A stretch of 64,000 nt of DNA, from the NCBI RefSeq assembly GCF_022601675.1, contig NZ_JAKVIL010000014.1:1-64000 (forward strand). The letters are read 5' to 3'. Positions within the stretch are counted from its first letter, which is position 1; every line of letters begins with the position of its first letter. The notes beneath the pieces are model-generated. The model had not been told where the DNA came from. It made no database searches and saw only the letters and a list, made by a program, of their open reading frames with translations. The translations under genes and the position numbers were made by a program. This document shows, piece by piece, positions 8,242 through 17,429 of this stretch. Source of the stretch: Ancylobacter gelatini. Its GTDB lineage: Bacteria; Pseudomonadota; Alphaproteobacteria; Rhizobiales; Xanthobacteraceae.

Positions 8242-9258
8242 GTGCAACGCGACGGGGAACTCAGCGGTCAAGAACCGGGATTCGTGCATCCGGATCCGGC
8301 GATGGATGCTGCGCTGAATTGGCTGTTCACGCTCCAGGCCGCGCCGGAAGACCAGCAGATCAGGGCCGAGTTCGAGACGTGGCGACGGGCAGAAGCGGCG
8401 CATGCGGAAGCATTCGCCGTGGTAGCCGATGCCTGGGTGCTTCCGGATATGGACACGGTTGCCGGCGAGGTCGCCCAGCGCACGCAATATCCCGCGCGAG
8501 CGGCGGGCAACGTCGCCCCGCTTCCGCGCTCGAAGCGCCGCAACTGGGCGAAAGCCGCGATGGCGGCCGCGGCGGCTGTGCTCATCGCGGTGGGTGTGCA
8601 GCAATACCCCACGCTCAAACTTCGCTGGCAGGCTGATTACCTGACCGTCGCCGGTGCGCGGCAGGAGGTCATGCTCCCCGACGGGTCGCGGATGATCTTG
8701 AACACGGCATCCGCCGTCTCGCTCGATTTCGAGGGAACAAAGCGATCGGTCACGCTGCTTCAGGGCGAAGCCTATTTCGATGTTGTGCCGGACGCTTTGC
8801 GGCCCTTCACCGTCGCGGCGGCTTTCTCCGAGGTGACAGTCAAGGGAACGGCCTTCTCGGTTCGATCCGATAGCGAGCAAGACAGCGTCATATTGGAGCG
8901 CGGCCTTGTCGACGTAAGTCGGCTTCCAGATCGGGAGCAGACGGCTTCGTTGAAGCCGGGTGAGAGCATCGTCGCCACTGAGATGTCGCTTTCCCCCGTC
9001 CAGCAGGCGGACCCGGCTACGTCGCTCGCCTGGCTCCAAGGCCAGCTCATATTCGAGGATAGGCCTTTCGATCAGGTGCTGAACGAGGTCGCACGTTATT
9101 ACGGCCACTCGATCATCGTCGCCAATGACCGGTTAAAGCAGATCAAAATCAACGGCAATTACCGCCTCAGTGATCCGGAACGGGCCGTGCGCTCCCTTGC
9201 GACGGCTGCGGGTGCTTCAGTCACTCGGCTTCCCGGCGGGATTCTGATCCTGCAGTAA
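8242..9258 (+). CDS. FecR-type anti-sigma factor/signal transducer
   Basis: A 338-residue inner-membrane protein that holds the FecI-type sigma factor and relays the receptor's signal. Residues about 15-60 form the cytoplasmic N-terminal domain (ALNWLFTLQAAP...FETWRRAEAAHAEAF). One transmembrane helix follows a KRRNWAK stop at about residue 95-115. The periplasmic FecR domain contains VMLPDGSRMILNTASAV and LLQGEAYFDV. The C-terminal part (FEDRPFDQVLNEVARYYGHS) resembles the STN-like domain that contacts the receptor's signalling domain. I prefer GTG 8242, which has an AGAGGA site 10 bases upstream; TTG 8221 is the alternative. Confidence 0.87.
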   Translation: MQRDGELSGQEPGFVHPDPAMDAALNWLFTLQAAPEDQQIRAEFETWRRAEAAHAEAFAVVADAWVLPDMDTVAGEVAQRTQYPARAAGNVAPLPRSKRRNWAKAAMAAAAAVLIAVGVQQYPTLKLRWQADYLTVAGARQEVMLPDGSRMILNTASAVSLDFEGTKRSVTLLQGEAYFDVVPDALRPFTVAAAFSEVTVKGTAFSVRSDSEQDSVILERGLVDVSRLPDREQTASLKPGESIVATEMSLSPVQQADPATSLAWLQGQLIFEDRPFDQVLNEVARYYGHSIIVANDRLKQIKINGNYRLSDPERAVRSLATAAGASVTRLPGGILILQ

Positions 9259-9280
9259 GCACGTAAGTTTTTTTGTGAGA

Positions 9281-9291
9281 TTTCCCTCGCC
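9281..9291 (+). promoter_or_regulatory. Shared motif copy 2, upstream of the TonB receptor gene
   Basis: The second copy of tttccctcgcc, 74 bases before the receptor's ATG. A T-rich run lies just upstream (9268-9274). Compared with the copy before fecR, the flanks agree only at scattered positions, so this is not a long duplication but a short conserved signal, as expected of a sigma-factor recognition element. Confidence 0.42.
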
Positions 9292-9364
9292 CGATTGTCA
9301 GGTCTTTATGGGCCGAGACGCGTGAGTGTGCATCGGCCCCGACTTCAGGCAAAAGGGGCTATCG

Positions 9365-11869
9365 ATGGGGCGGCATGCGCGGGCTGACGCAAGACGGACG
9401 ACGGGCGGGAAGGACGCGCACCGCAGCAGAAAGCGCTTTGCCTCTCTGCTGATTTGCTCGACCGCTCTGTGCAGCGCGGGCTTGTTCGTGCCCACGGCTG
9501 CGCATGCGCAGGCCCGGATTGCCGAGGCTGTGAGCTTCAATATCCCTGCTCAGCCGCTGCGCTCGGCGATTAACGCCTTCACCCGCGCCACCGGCTGGGA
9601 AGTCGGCTTCACCTCGCAAGCGGTGGAAGGCAAACGATCGAGCGCCATTGGCGGCATGCTGCCGCCCGGTCAGGCTCTGCAGGCCCTGCTCGCCGATACA
9701 GGCCTGCATGCCGCCATCTCAGGACCGTCGACCGCCGCCATCGTAGACCCATCCGCCCAAAGCGATGCCGACGTAGAAACAAATGGCGTGGTGATGCTCG
9801 ACACGATTTCCGTTGAGGGCGAAGCGATCAACAATTGGGACGCGCCACCCCCCTATGCGGGTGGCCAGGTCGCGACCGGTGCCAAGCTCGGCATGCTCGG
9901 CAATATCAGCGTCATGGACGCGCCGTTCAACGTGACGAGCTACACGGCCAAGCTCATCCAGGAGCAGCAGGCGGTCACCGTCGCCGACGTGGTGGCGAAT
10001 GATCCGTCTGTCCGCGTTTATACAAACGGTCTCGCCTCATCTGCCGGCGTTGGAGACTCGTTCTTCATTCGCGGCTTCTCCGTCGGGAATTACAGCATCC
10101 TGCTGGACGGGTATGGCGGCATCGCTTCTAACCGCATCATTCCCGTCGAAACCATGGAAAGCGTCGAGGTGCTCAAAGGCCCCAATGCGCTTCTGAATGG
10201 GTATACCCAGTACGGCTCTATCGGAGGATCGATCAACGTCGTCCCGAAGCGGGCAACTGATGACCCCATCACACAGTTCACCGCAAGCTATATATCCGAC
10301 AGCAACTTCGGCGCGCATATCGACTACGGACGACGCTTTGGGGCAAACAAGGAATGGGGCGTACGGGTCAACGGCGTATTCCGCGACGGTGACACCGCGA
10401 TAGACGGCCAGTCCGCCCGGCTCGGGGTCGGCACCATCGCGCTGGACTATCGCGGCGAAGATCTCCGCGCCAGCCTGGACGCTGGGTATATCGATCAGAA
10501 GACCATCGCGCCGACCGGTTCGGCCGGTTTTGGCTTCGCTTCCGGGATGCCCATTCCGCCGGCTCCCGACCTCAGCAAGCAGATATATCAGGATTGGGAA
10601 TATGCCGAGGCGAAGAGCGTCTATGCTCTCGGCAAATTTGAATATGACTTGAACTCATCCTGGACCGTCTATGGCGGCGCAGGATTCAACCACTACAATC
10701 AGGACATTTTGTCGACGGACATCTATGTCACCGACGTCGCCGGCAACGCTATCGCGACCGCCTATTACAGCCCAATTCAGGGTGATTCCGCATCGGCTCA
10801 AGCCGGCATAAGGGGTGAGTTCGAGACTGGTGTCATCGGCCACAAGGTGAACCTCAATACGTCCTATCTCTTCCAGACGATGAACCAGCAGAGCAACTAC
10901 TACGGATTCTATTCTTTCGATACAAATATCTATGACGCTCCGACAATCCTGCGGCCGTCAACAGCCGGGTTCAGCGACAATCCACCGAAATACTGGGACA
11001 TCAACGCTCCGGCCGTGACGATCGCGGACACGATGTCGTTCTTCGACGATCGTATCCTGTTTACCGCCGGTGCGCGCTATCAACAGATCAAGGTTGATGT
11101 TTTCAATCCAGATGGAAGCATTTCGCAGGGCTATGATGAACAGGCGGTGACGCCAGCCTTCGGCATCGTCGTGAAGCCGATCGAGAACATCTCTGTCTAT
11201 GCCAATTATATCGAAGGGCTGCAGCAAGGGCCCGTCGCATGGCCCGGCACGGCAAACGCGGGCGAGGTCTTCCCGCCGATGCTTACAGAGCAGATGGAAG
11301 TCGGCATCAAATATGATTTCGGCACCTTCACCGTGACCGCCAGCGTCTTCGAGATAACCAAGCCCAACAGCATCATCACAACGAACGCGGCCGGCGAGTC
11401 GATCTTCAGTGTCAATGGCGAGCAGCGAAACCGCGGTGTCGAATTCAATATGTTCGGCGAGGTGAGGAAGGGCCTGCGTCTGCTGGGCGGCGTCGCCTAT
11501 ACCCAGGGCACGCTGACGCAGACCGACAATGGTCTCTATGACGGTAACACGGCCGTCGGCGTCCCGGCCTGGCAGGGCAATATCGGCATCGAGTGGGATC
11601 CCGCCTTTGTCGAGGGGCTCACATTGTCGGGTCGTGTGATCGCGACCAGTTCGCAATATGTCGACCAGGCCAATACGCAGAAGCTGCCCAGCTGGACGCG
11701 GTTCGATCTCGGCGCACAGTACAAAACCCAGGCCCTCGGCAATCCGCTCGTCCTGCGCGCCGCGGTCGAGAACGTCGCCGATACGAATTATTGGGCGGCC
11801 GTCAGCGACGGCTGGGTCACCATGGGCACCCCGCGCACCTTCAAGCTCTCGGCCACTATGGACTTCTGA
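9365..11869 (+). CDS. TonB-dependent siderophore receptor with signalling domain
   Basis: An outer-membrane gated channel for a ferric siderophore, 834 residues. A signal peptide ends near AHAQA (about residue 45). A secretin/TonB N-terminal signalling domain follows (SFNIPAQPLRSAINAFTRAT to about residue 125), which marks it as a transducer able to address FecR. The plug domain (about 165-290) includes RGFSVGNYSILLDGYGG, ESVEVLKGPNALLNG and GSIGGSINVVPKRA. The barrel runs to a terminal phenylalanine (MDF). It looks most like FhuE/FoxA-type hydroxamate receptors, and the downstream Fhu-like genes agree. The start at ATG 9365 is preferred over 9326. It heads an apparent five-gene operon. Confidence 0.9.
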   Translation: MGRHARADARRTTGGKDAHRSRKRFASLLICSTALCSAGLFVPTAAHAQARIAEAVSFNIPAQPLRSAINAFTRATGWEVGFTSQAVEGKRSSAIGGMLPPGQALQALLADTGLHAAISGPSTAAIVDPSAQSDADVETNGVVMLDTISVEGEAINNWDAPPPYAGGQVATGAKLGMLGNISVMDAPFNVTSYTAKLIQEQQAVTVADVVANDPSVRVYTNGLASSAGVGDSFFIRGFSVGNYSILLDGYGGIASNRIIPVETMESVEVLKGPNALLNGYTQYGSIGGSINVVPKRATDDPITQFTASYISDSNFGAHIDYGRRFGANKEWGVRVNGVFRDGDTAIDGQSARLGVGTIALDYRGEDLRASLDAGYIDQKTIAPTGSAGFGFASGMPIPPAPDLSKQIYQDWEYAEAKSVYALGKFEYDLNSSWTVYGGAGFNHYNQDILSTDIYVTDVAGNAIATAYYSPIQGDSASAQAGIRGEFETGVIGHKVNLNTSYLFQTMNQQSNYYGFYSFDTNIYDAPTILRPSTAGFSDNPPKYWDINAPAVTIADTMSFFDDRILFTAGARYQQIKVDVFNPDGSISQGYDEQAVTPAFGIVVKPIENISVYANYIEGLQQGPVAWPGTANAGEVFPPMLTEQMEVGIKYDFGTFTVTASVFEITKPNSIITTNAAGESIFSVNGEQRNRGVEFNMFGEVRKGLRLLGGVAYTQGTLTQTDNGLYDGNTAVGVPAWQGNIGIEWDPAFVEGLTLSGRVIATSSQYVDQANTQKLPSWTRFDLGAQYKTQALGNPLVLRAAVENVADTNYWAAVSDGWVTMGTPRTFKLSATMDF

Positions 11870-11871
11870 GC

Positions 11872-12783
11872 ATGGAGTTCCTACCGGGAGCCTTGCGGCC
11901 GACACGCCGGCAATTCTTGCGATTTGCCGGCGTAGCCGGACTGGTCGCCGCACCCGGATCTCGCATGGGCGCAGCATTCGCGATCACGTCCAACCCACTG
12001 ATCGCGCTGGACTTCGCTCATGCGCAATCGCTTCTTGCCGTGGGCGTCAAGGATTTCGGCCTGGCCGAACGGTGGCGGTATCAACGCTTGGTGCAGGAAC
12101 CCCAGCTTCCGGAGTCGGTCTTCGATATCGGCACCTTCACGGAGCCCAACCTTGAACTGCTGGCCGAGATCAAACCTCTAGCCATTCTTCATTCAAAGGA
12201 ATGGCCGACCGATACGGCTCAGCTAAGGCGGATTGCCCCACTGGTGGAGATGTCGATCTACACCGGCGCCCCCGCGCCACTCGACCGGGCGCGACAGGCG
12301 CTTTTGCGTATCGCGGAGATTGCCGGCGAGGGGCGACGCGCATCGGATTATCTTGCGGGCTTCGATGAACGAATGCGGACATTCCGCGACCGCTTGAGGC
12401 TCTTCGAGGGCAAGCGGGTCATGGTTCTGTGGGCAGCGACTCCGCGAGATTTCTGGACACTCGGAAGCGCCAGCCTCGTCCATGACGTTCTCGACCGTGT
12501 CGGACTGGGCAATGCCATCACCGAGCCCGGCGACATCTGGGGTTGGCTCCCGGTGACGATGCACGAACTGGCCAGACTCGACGATGTGATTGCCTTTCAT
12601 TTCGGTCCAATCCCCAACGCTTTGGACAGCAATCCTTTCTGGCAAAATCTCGGGCTGGTGCGATGGCGTCGCTTGGTCGTTCTGCCCTCTAGTTGGTTGT
12701 TCGGCGGGGTGCCCGAAGCCGAGCGAATGGCCCGTCTGCTGACTCATGCTCTGGAGGGATCGGATCATCTCTCCATCAATTGA
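11872..12783 (+). CDS. Ferric hydroxamate-binding periplasmic protein, FhuD-like
   Basis: A 303-residue siderophore-binding protein that delivers ferric hydroxamates to the inner-membrane permease. The N terminus has a twin-arginine signal, TRRQFLRFAGVAGLVAAP, as in E. coli FhuD. The body has the binding-protein fold: IALDFAHAQSLLAVGVKDFG near the start, NLELLAEIKPLAILHSKEWP, a long central helix, and a C-terminal lobe ending near LLTHALEG. The start lies 2 bases after the receptor's stop, so it is translationally linked to it. The longer open frame upstream overlaps the receptor gene and is not coding. Confidence 0.85.
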   Translation: MEFLPGALRPTRRQFLRFAGVAGLVAAPGSRMGAAFAITSNPLIALDFAHAQSLLAVGVKDFGLAERWRYQRLVQEPQLPESVFDIGTFTEPNLELLAEIKPLAILHSKEWPTDTAQLRRIAPLVEMSIYTGAPAPLDRARQALLRIAEIAGEGRRASDYLAGFDERMRTFRDRLRLFEGKRVMVLWAATPRDFWTLGSASLVHDVLDRVGLGNAITEPGDIWGWLPVTMHELARLDDVIAFHFGPIPNALDSNPFWQNLGLVRWRRLVVLPSSWLFGGVPEAERMARLLTHALEGSDHLSIN

Positions 12784-12784
12784 A

Positions 12785-14770
12785 ATGCGGCGCGGACGGC
12801 CTGCGTCCCTCTGGTCTCTTCTCCTATGCATCCCCGCCGGGATCGCCGCTCTTCTGAGTCTCCATCAGCTTTGGCAGGACATACCGCCGGTCGAATGGTG
12901 GCCGGCACTGCTTGCGCCCGCATTCGACAATCCCGGCCAGATGGTGGTGCACTACGTCACCCTGCCGCGCATTGCCGCGAGCATGCTCGCCGGCGCCGCA
13001 CTCGCTTTGTCGGGCGTGATCTTCCAACAGGTTCTTCGTAACCCTCTGGTTGAGGCCTCCACCTTGGGTGTCTCCGGCGGCGCCGGCCTTGCCCTTAAGG
13101 CAGCGGCTCTGCTCTTTCCCTCATTGACGTGGCCACCCGCGATGGTTGCGTCGCTTGGCGCCGCTGTCGCGATGCTGCTGACTCTTGGCCTCGCTTCCCG
13201 GGACGTCGCTTCGCCGGTGCGGCTCATTCTGGCAGGCCTCGTCGTCGGCCTGTTTTGCGGCGTCGTGAGTTCCGTCCTGGCGCTCTTCTTCCACGAGCAA
13301 CTGCGCAGCGTCTTTCTTTGGAACGCAGGCTCGCTGGTCAATCTCGGCTGGGATGCGTCTGCCAACATTGCCCCAACACTCACGGTGTGCGCGCTGTTGT
13401 CGGTATGTATGATCCGACCGCTCGAACTGCTCGACCTGGACGATCACGGCGCCCGCAGCCTCGGCGTGTCGGTCGTCCACGTCCGGCTGGCTGGATTGCT
13501 GCTTGCCGTCGTGCTGGCTTCCGTGACCATCGCGTCCGTCGGGGTGATCGGCTTTATCGGCATCGCCGCGCCAGCGATCGTTCGACTGGGCGGCATCCGC
13601 AGGTTCAGGAGCCGCCTGATTGCCGCGCCTCTGCTTGGTGCGAGCCTGCTCTGGTTTGCGGACCAGATAACGCAGGCAAATCCATTGTTCCCAAACAAGC
13701 TACCGACCGGCGTCATTACGGCCATTCTCGGCGGGCCGCTCATGCTGTGGATGCTGCAAGGACTTCGCGGCGCGCGCATGGGCGGCGCTGGCCAACACAT
13801 CGGGGCGTCAGCCCGATTTGAGCCACCACGTCTTTCCATCGCCGTTTCTGCTTGCGCACTGACCCTCCTGATCTGGACATCTCTGTCCCTGGGAAGAAAC
13901 CTCGATGGCTGGATCTGGCATGGGGTTTTGGACGTCAATGCCGTGCTCGAATGGCGCTGGCCCCGCGTCATTGCCGCCGGGCTGGCCGGAGCGATGCTGG
14001 CCACGGCCGGCGTGATGATCCAGAGGGTCACCGGCAACGCGATAGCTAGTCCAGAAATCCTCGGCATCAGTTCCGGCGCCGCGATGGGCGTTGCCATTCT
14101 CTTCCTGTTCGACCCGGCGGCGGCCCATGTGGTTAAGGTCGCTGCCGCGAGCGGCGGGGCGTTCGTCGTCCTGGCCTTCACCTTCGCCCTGATGCGACAT
14201 GCGTCGGGCTCTCCCGAACGCATGGTGCTGACGGGCGTGGCGCTCGCAACGGTGTTCGGCGCTTTTCTGTCTGCGATCACCGCGCGTTTCGATCCCCGCA
14301 TCGTTGGCCTGCTGTCCTGGCTTGCCGGCTCGACCTATTCCGTCACTGCAAACGATGTTGTCGTCCTGGCTTTGGTCGCGCTCGGTCTTGCAGCAATCGT
14401 TCCGTTCACCATGCGCTGGCTGGAAATCCTGCCGCTCGGCGAGGTGACGGCGCGCGAGCTAGGGGTCGATCTCAGGCGCAGTCGCCTGATGCTTCTGCTG
14501 ATCTCCGCGCTGCTCACGGGGGCGGCCGTTCTCACCATCGGGCCATTAAGCTTCGTGGGCCTGATGGCACCGCATCTTGCCCGCATGGCTGGGTTCCGAT
14601 CCCCCTTCGTCCAGCTCACCATGTCGGCCATTCTCGGCGCGTTCATCATGGTGGCGGCCGACTGGCTTGGACGTAATCTGCTGTTTCCGCACCAGATACC
14701 GGCGGGCATGCTGGCGGCGCTGGTCGGCACGCCTTACTTCATGTACCTGATGTCGAGGCGGCCGGGATGA
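12785..14770 (+). CDS. fhuB: Ferric hydroxamate ABC permease, fused FhuB-like
   Basis: An inner-membrane permease of 661 residues, twice the length of a single FecCD subunit, formed by two homologous halves as in FhuB. Each half carries the family signatures: LRNPLVEASTLGVSGGAGLA and GFIGIAAPAIVRLGG in the first, ASPEILGISSGAAMG and SFVGLMAPHLARMAGF in the second. Each has about ten hydrophobic helices. The ATG at 12785 overlaps nothing but follows the fhuD-like stop (12781-12783) by one base. The stop overlaps the start of fhuF by 4 bases. One such protein pairs with two copies of the FhuC ATPase. Confidence 0.92.
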   Translation: MRRGRPASLWSLLLCIPAGIAALLSLHQLWQDIPPVEWWPALLAPAFDNPGQMVVHYVTLPRIAASMLAGAALALSGVIFQQVLRNPLVEASTLGVSGGAGLALKAAALLFPSLTWPPAMVASLGAAVAMLLTLGLASRDVASPVRLILAGLVVGLFCGVVSSVLALFFHEQLRSVFLWNAGSLVNLGWDASANIAPTLTVCALLSVCMIRPLELLDLDDHGARSLGVSVVHVRLAGLLLAVVLASVTIASVGVIGFIGIAAPAIVRLGGIRRFRSRLIAAPLLGASLLWFADQITQANPLFPNKLPTGVITAILGGPLMLWMLQGLRGARMGGAGQHIGASARFEPPRLSIAVSACALTLLIWTSLSLGRNLDGWIWHGVLDVNAVLEWRWPRVIAAGLAGAMLATAGVMIQRVTGNAIASPEILGISSGAAMGVAILFLFDPAAAHVVKVAAASGGAFVVLAFTFALMRHASGSPERMVLTGVALATVFGAFLSAITARFDPRIVGLLSWLAGSTYSVTANDVVVLALVALGLAAIVPFTMRWLEILPLGEVTARELGVDLRRSRLMLLLISALLTGAAVLTIGPLSFVGLMAPHLARMAGFRSPFVQLTMSAILGAFIMVAADWLGRNLLFPHQIPAGMLAALVGTPYFMYLMSRRPG

Positions 14771-15540
14771 TCCCTGAGTTGTCGTCCGCCTTTCCAGCCG
14801 GCCTCGAACATCACGCGCAGTCGGTCTCACTGATCGACAACGGGCGGCCATCCGTTCCTGGCCGATGCTTTCTCGAACGTGATACGCTATCCACCGCACT
14901 TCTGCGGCTTCGGCCCAGATACCCGAGAGCGAGCGTTCCGGTGCTCGCCGTGCTCTGGGCCAAGATGTATGGCTTCCGGATTATCGCTGCGAGCTTGCCG
15001 CCAGCGCTTCTGCTGGATTGGCAGCTCCCCGTCGCCCTTGATGAGGCGAGTATGGCGCTCGATCCAGAGGACGGATGCGCGGCTTGCCTGCACATTCCGC
15101 ACGTTGGGTCTAGGGCAAGCTCCGCGGACCCGTTCGAGCGGCTGCAGGGTTCGATCCGCCACCATCTCGATCCGGTGCTGGAAGCTGTCTCGCTCCATAT
15201 GAAGGCGCCGATTACAGCGCTACGCGGCGATGCCGCCGTCAACTTCCATCACATCGCGTCTGAGGTCACGCAGGCAGCCGCCCGCGCGGGCCGCCCGTTG
15301 GGCTGCGATGTCGGACGACTCTCGACGGCAAAGACCTGGCCAGATGGTAAGGCCAACACTCTGCACGCGCCGTTCCTCCCAAGGGAAAGCTGCAGCGGAC
15401 ACAAAACTCGACGGACCTGCTGTCTCCATTACCGTGCGAGTGAAGACGGAAGCTTTTGTGCCACGTGCCCTGTTGCGGAAAAGCACCTGCGGATGAGCCA
15501 TCGCATGTCGCATCTCTGCCCTGAAGGTCTAAAGCGATGA
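14767..15540 (+). CDS. fhuF: Siderophore-iron reductase FhuF
   Basis: A cytoplasmic 2Fe-2S protein of 257 residues that reduces ferric hydroxamates so iron can be released. The diagnostic feature is the C-terminal cluster site RRTCCLHYRA...FCATCP (about residues 215-235): two adjacent cysteines, ten residues, a cysteine, two residues and a cysteine, as in E. coli FhuF. The body contains the family's ALLRLRPRYPRASVPVLAVL and LWAKMYGFRI segments. It overlaps fhuB by 4 bases upstream and fhuC by 4 downstream. Its position inside the transport operon supports a hydroxamate, rather than catecholate, substrate. Confidence 0.88.
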   Translation: MIPELSSAFPAGLEHHAQSVSLIDNGRPSVPGRCFLERDTLSTALLRLRPRYPRASVPVLAVLWAKMYGFRIIAASLPPALLLDWQLPVALDEASMALDPEDGCAACLHIPHVGSRASSADPFERLQGSIRHHLDPVLEAVSLHMKAPITALRGDAAVNFHHIASEVTQAAARAGRPLGCDVGRLSTAKTWPDGKANTLHAPFLPRESCSGHKTRRTCCLHYRASEDGSFCATCPVAEKHLRMSHRMSHLCPEGLKR

Positions 15541-16379
15541 ACGTCCCTCCCAGGCTTCCTGCCGCATGCCGGTCATATGCCGAATTTGCGTCCGGGGCGG
15601 ATAGCCATGCAGCACTGTTTCGCCTTGAGGATCTGTCGTTCCGAATAGCGGGGCGAACACTGCTGGAGCCTCTGACGCTCGACCTGCCGGCGGGGCGGAT
15701 CATTGGCCTCATCGGGCACAATGGCTCGGGTAAGTCGACACTGCTGAAAATCCTGGCACGTCAACAGTCGCCGACGAGCGGCGCGGCGTATTTCGAGGAA
15801 AAGCCTCTCGAAAAGTGGGGCCATCTCGAGCTTGCGCGCCGGCTCGCCTATCTGCCGCAGCACGTGCCGCTCGCGTCGGGCCTGCTTGTCAGGGAACTCG
15901 TCGCGCTCGGGCGTTATCCATGGCACGGCCCACTGCGGCGCTTTGGCAAAGTCGACCGTGAGAAGGTCGAAGAAGCGATTGAGTTGACAGGCATCGGACC
16001 GTTTACCGAACGCTTGGTGGATACGCTTTCCGGCGGTGAGCGCCAGCGCGTCTGGCTGGCCATGCTGGTGGCACAAGACACAAAGTGCCTGCTGCTCGAC
16101 GAGCCAACCTCGGCCCTCGACATCTCCCATCAGATCGAGGTGCTATCCCTCATCGGCACACTCTCACGCGAAAAAGGCCTCGGGGTCGTGCTGGTTCTGC
16201 ACGACGTCAACATGGCCGCTCGCTTCTGCGAGGAGATCATCGCGCTGCATACCGGCCGAATGATCGCGCGAGGCTCTCCCGACGCCATCATGACGACATC
16301 TACGCTACGGCGCATATACGACATCGACATGCAAATCGTCGTCCATCCAATCAAGGAAACTCCCATCGCATTGCCCTAA
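15537..16379 (+). CDS. fhuC: Ferric hydroxamate ABC transporter ATPase, FhuC-like
   Basis: The 280-residue ATPase of the hydroxamate importer. Walker A is GHNGSGKST (about residue 60), the Q-loop is in YLPQHVPL, the ABC signature is LSGGERQRVWLAML, Walker B is CLLLDEPTSALD, and the switch histidine is in VLHDVNMA. The tail YDIDMQIVVHP is typical of FhuC proteins. It has an N-terminal extension of about 25 residues compared with most homologues, so a later start is possible, but the ATG at 15537 overlaps fhuF in the usual coupled way. It is the last gene of the operon. Confidence 0.9.
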   Translation: MNVPPRLPAACRSYAEFASGADSHAALFRLEDLSFRIAGRTLLEPLTLDLPAGRIIGLIGHNGSGKSTLLKILARQQSPTSGAAYFEEKPLEKWGHLELARRLAYLPQHVPLASGLLVRELVALGRYPWHGPLRRFGKVDREKVEEAIELTGIGPFTERLVDTLSGGERQRVWLAMLVAQDTKCLLLDEPTSALDISHQIEVLSLIGTLSREKGLGVVLVLHDVNMAARFCEEIIALHTGRMIARGSPDAIMTTSTLRRIYDIDMQIVVHPIKETPIALP

Positions 16380-16780
16380 TGCGCAATGGTCGAACGCCGA
16401 ATGTTCCCGCAAGCGCATTGAAACCCGGCGTTACACAGCCAATTTCCTACCGCTTTGAGGCTACACCCCAAGGTCCGCTCTGGCGCAAGATGCCGAAGTG
16501 CCCAGCTCCGCTAATGACCGTGTGTGGACGCCCCGTTGGATGCGAGAGGTTTTTGAGGGCATGTTGCGCGGGTTCAGGTGCTTCCGTGTGTCCGGCCTGT
16601 TGATGCAGCCATCATCACGGCTGCTGGCCTGTATGGAGATCGGGGATCGAGACCAGATCGCTTTTGCGCGCTCGAGGCGCCCGGACATTTCACTGGTTTT
16701 CCCGACCCCGTCTGCTGACCGTTGCGCCATACCTCTCTGCTGACCTTACCTTGCGTCCCTGACGCCTCGAGCCGTGGCGA
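16380..16780. other. Non-coding debris between fhuC and the IS110 remnant
   Basis: About 400 bases without a supported gene. Short frames on both strands have no motifs and lack ribosome sites. Given the transposase tail immediately to the right, this is probably flanking sequence left after an insertion and deletion. Confidence 0.45.
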
Positions 16781-16916
16781 TTATGCCGCCGCGGCCGGAG
16801 CTCTGTAGGATCCGCCGTGCGCCATCAGCGCCCAGACGATCCTTGCCATCTTGTTGGCCAGTGCGACCGTGACCAGCATACGCGGCTTGCGCGCCAACAT
16901 GCCGGCCAGCCATGCA
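16781..16916 (-). pseudogene. C-terminal remnant of an IS110-family transposase
   Basis: Read on the minus strand, the frame gives AWLAGMLARKPRMLVTVALA then NKMARIVWALMAHGGSYRAP and a stop at 16781-16783. This is the characteristic end of IS110/IS1111-type (DEDD) transposases, where the last 45 residues are well conserved. Nothing upstream (higher coordinates) continues the frame: at 16918 an unrelated HTH gene starts on the other strand. So only the tail survives, most likely cut by insertion or deletion at the left edge of the next element. Confidence 0.75.
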
Positions 16917-16917
16917 G

Positions 16918-17310
16918 ATGGACATCTTCACACGCACGCAGGCCGCCCGCTTCCTCCAGAGCCATGGCCTTCGCACCACGGCCGCGAGTCTTGCCACCAT
17001 GGCGACACGCGGAGGTGGCCCGAGATTCCTGAAGTTCGGGCGCTATGCGCAGTACCGCAGGTGCGACCTTCTGGAGTGGATGAACCTTCGGTGCTCCGGC
17101 CTTCTCGATTCCACCTCGACACCGTCGAATGGCAATACCGGTGGCCTCTTCGCCTACGAACCGGACAATGGCGACTTGGAGGACGAGCGGGATTATCGCA
17201 ACACCGGGGATCGGTACTTCGACGAGGTCACGCGGCTGGAGGAGGCCGGCGAACTCGACGCTATGATTCAAGCCGCCGGCGAAAGGCATCACCAATTCGA
17301 GCTGCGGTGA
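16918..17310 (+). CDS. Excisionase/AlpA-like helix-turn-helix protein
   Basis: A 130-residue small DNA-binding protein. Residues about 1-60 look like the winged helix of excisionases and AlpA-type regulators: FTRTQAARFLQSHGLRTT, a GGGPRFLKFGRYAQYR wing, and a final YRRCDLLEWM that matches the common xRxDLxxW ending. The acidic C-terminal half (about 70-130) has no recognised domain. Such proteins often control or assist excision of integrated elements. It precedes a small gene and a recombinase-like gene on the same strand. ATG 16912 is an alternative start 2 codons earlier. Confidence 0.65.
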   Translation: MDIFTRTQAARFLQSHGLRTTAASLATMATRGGGPRFLKFGRYAQYRRCDLLEWMNLRCSGLLDSTSTPSNGNTGGLFAYEPDNGDLEDERDYRNTGDRYFDEVTRLEEAGELDAMIQAAGERHHQFELR

Positions 17311-17348
17311 TGCACAAGCTAAATAGTCTATACATAACAAATGCTTAG

Positions 17349-17378
17349 TTGACACCCGTAATAGGTCTGGTTTGTAAT
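17349..17378 (+). promoter_or_regulatory. Sigma-70 type promoter before the small gene at 17430
   Basis: A perfect -35 hexamer TTGACA at 17349-17354 is followed after 18 bases by TGTAAT at 17373-17378 (five of six to consensus). This predicts a start near 17385 and a 45-base leader containing the AAAGGA ribosome site at 17415-17420. It suggests the small gene and the recombinase-like gene have their own transcript. Confidence 0.6.
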
Positions 17379-17429
17379 AGAGGGGCGGAGTTTCCGCCCT
17401 TTCATCGCAAGCTGAAAGGACTTGAGACC

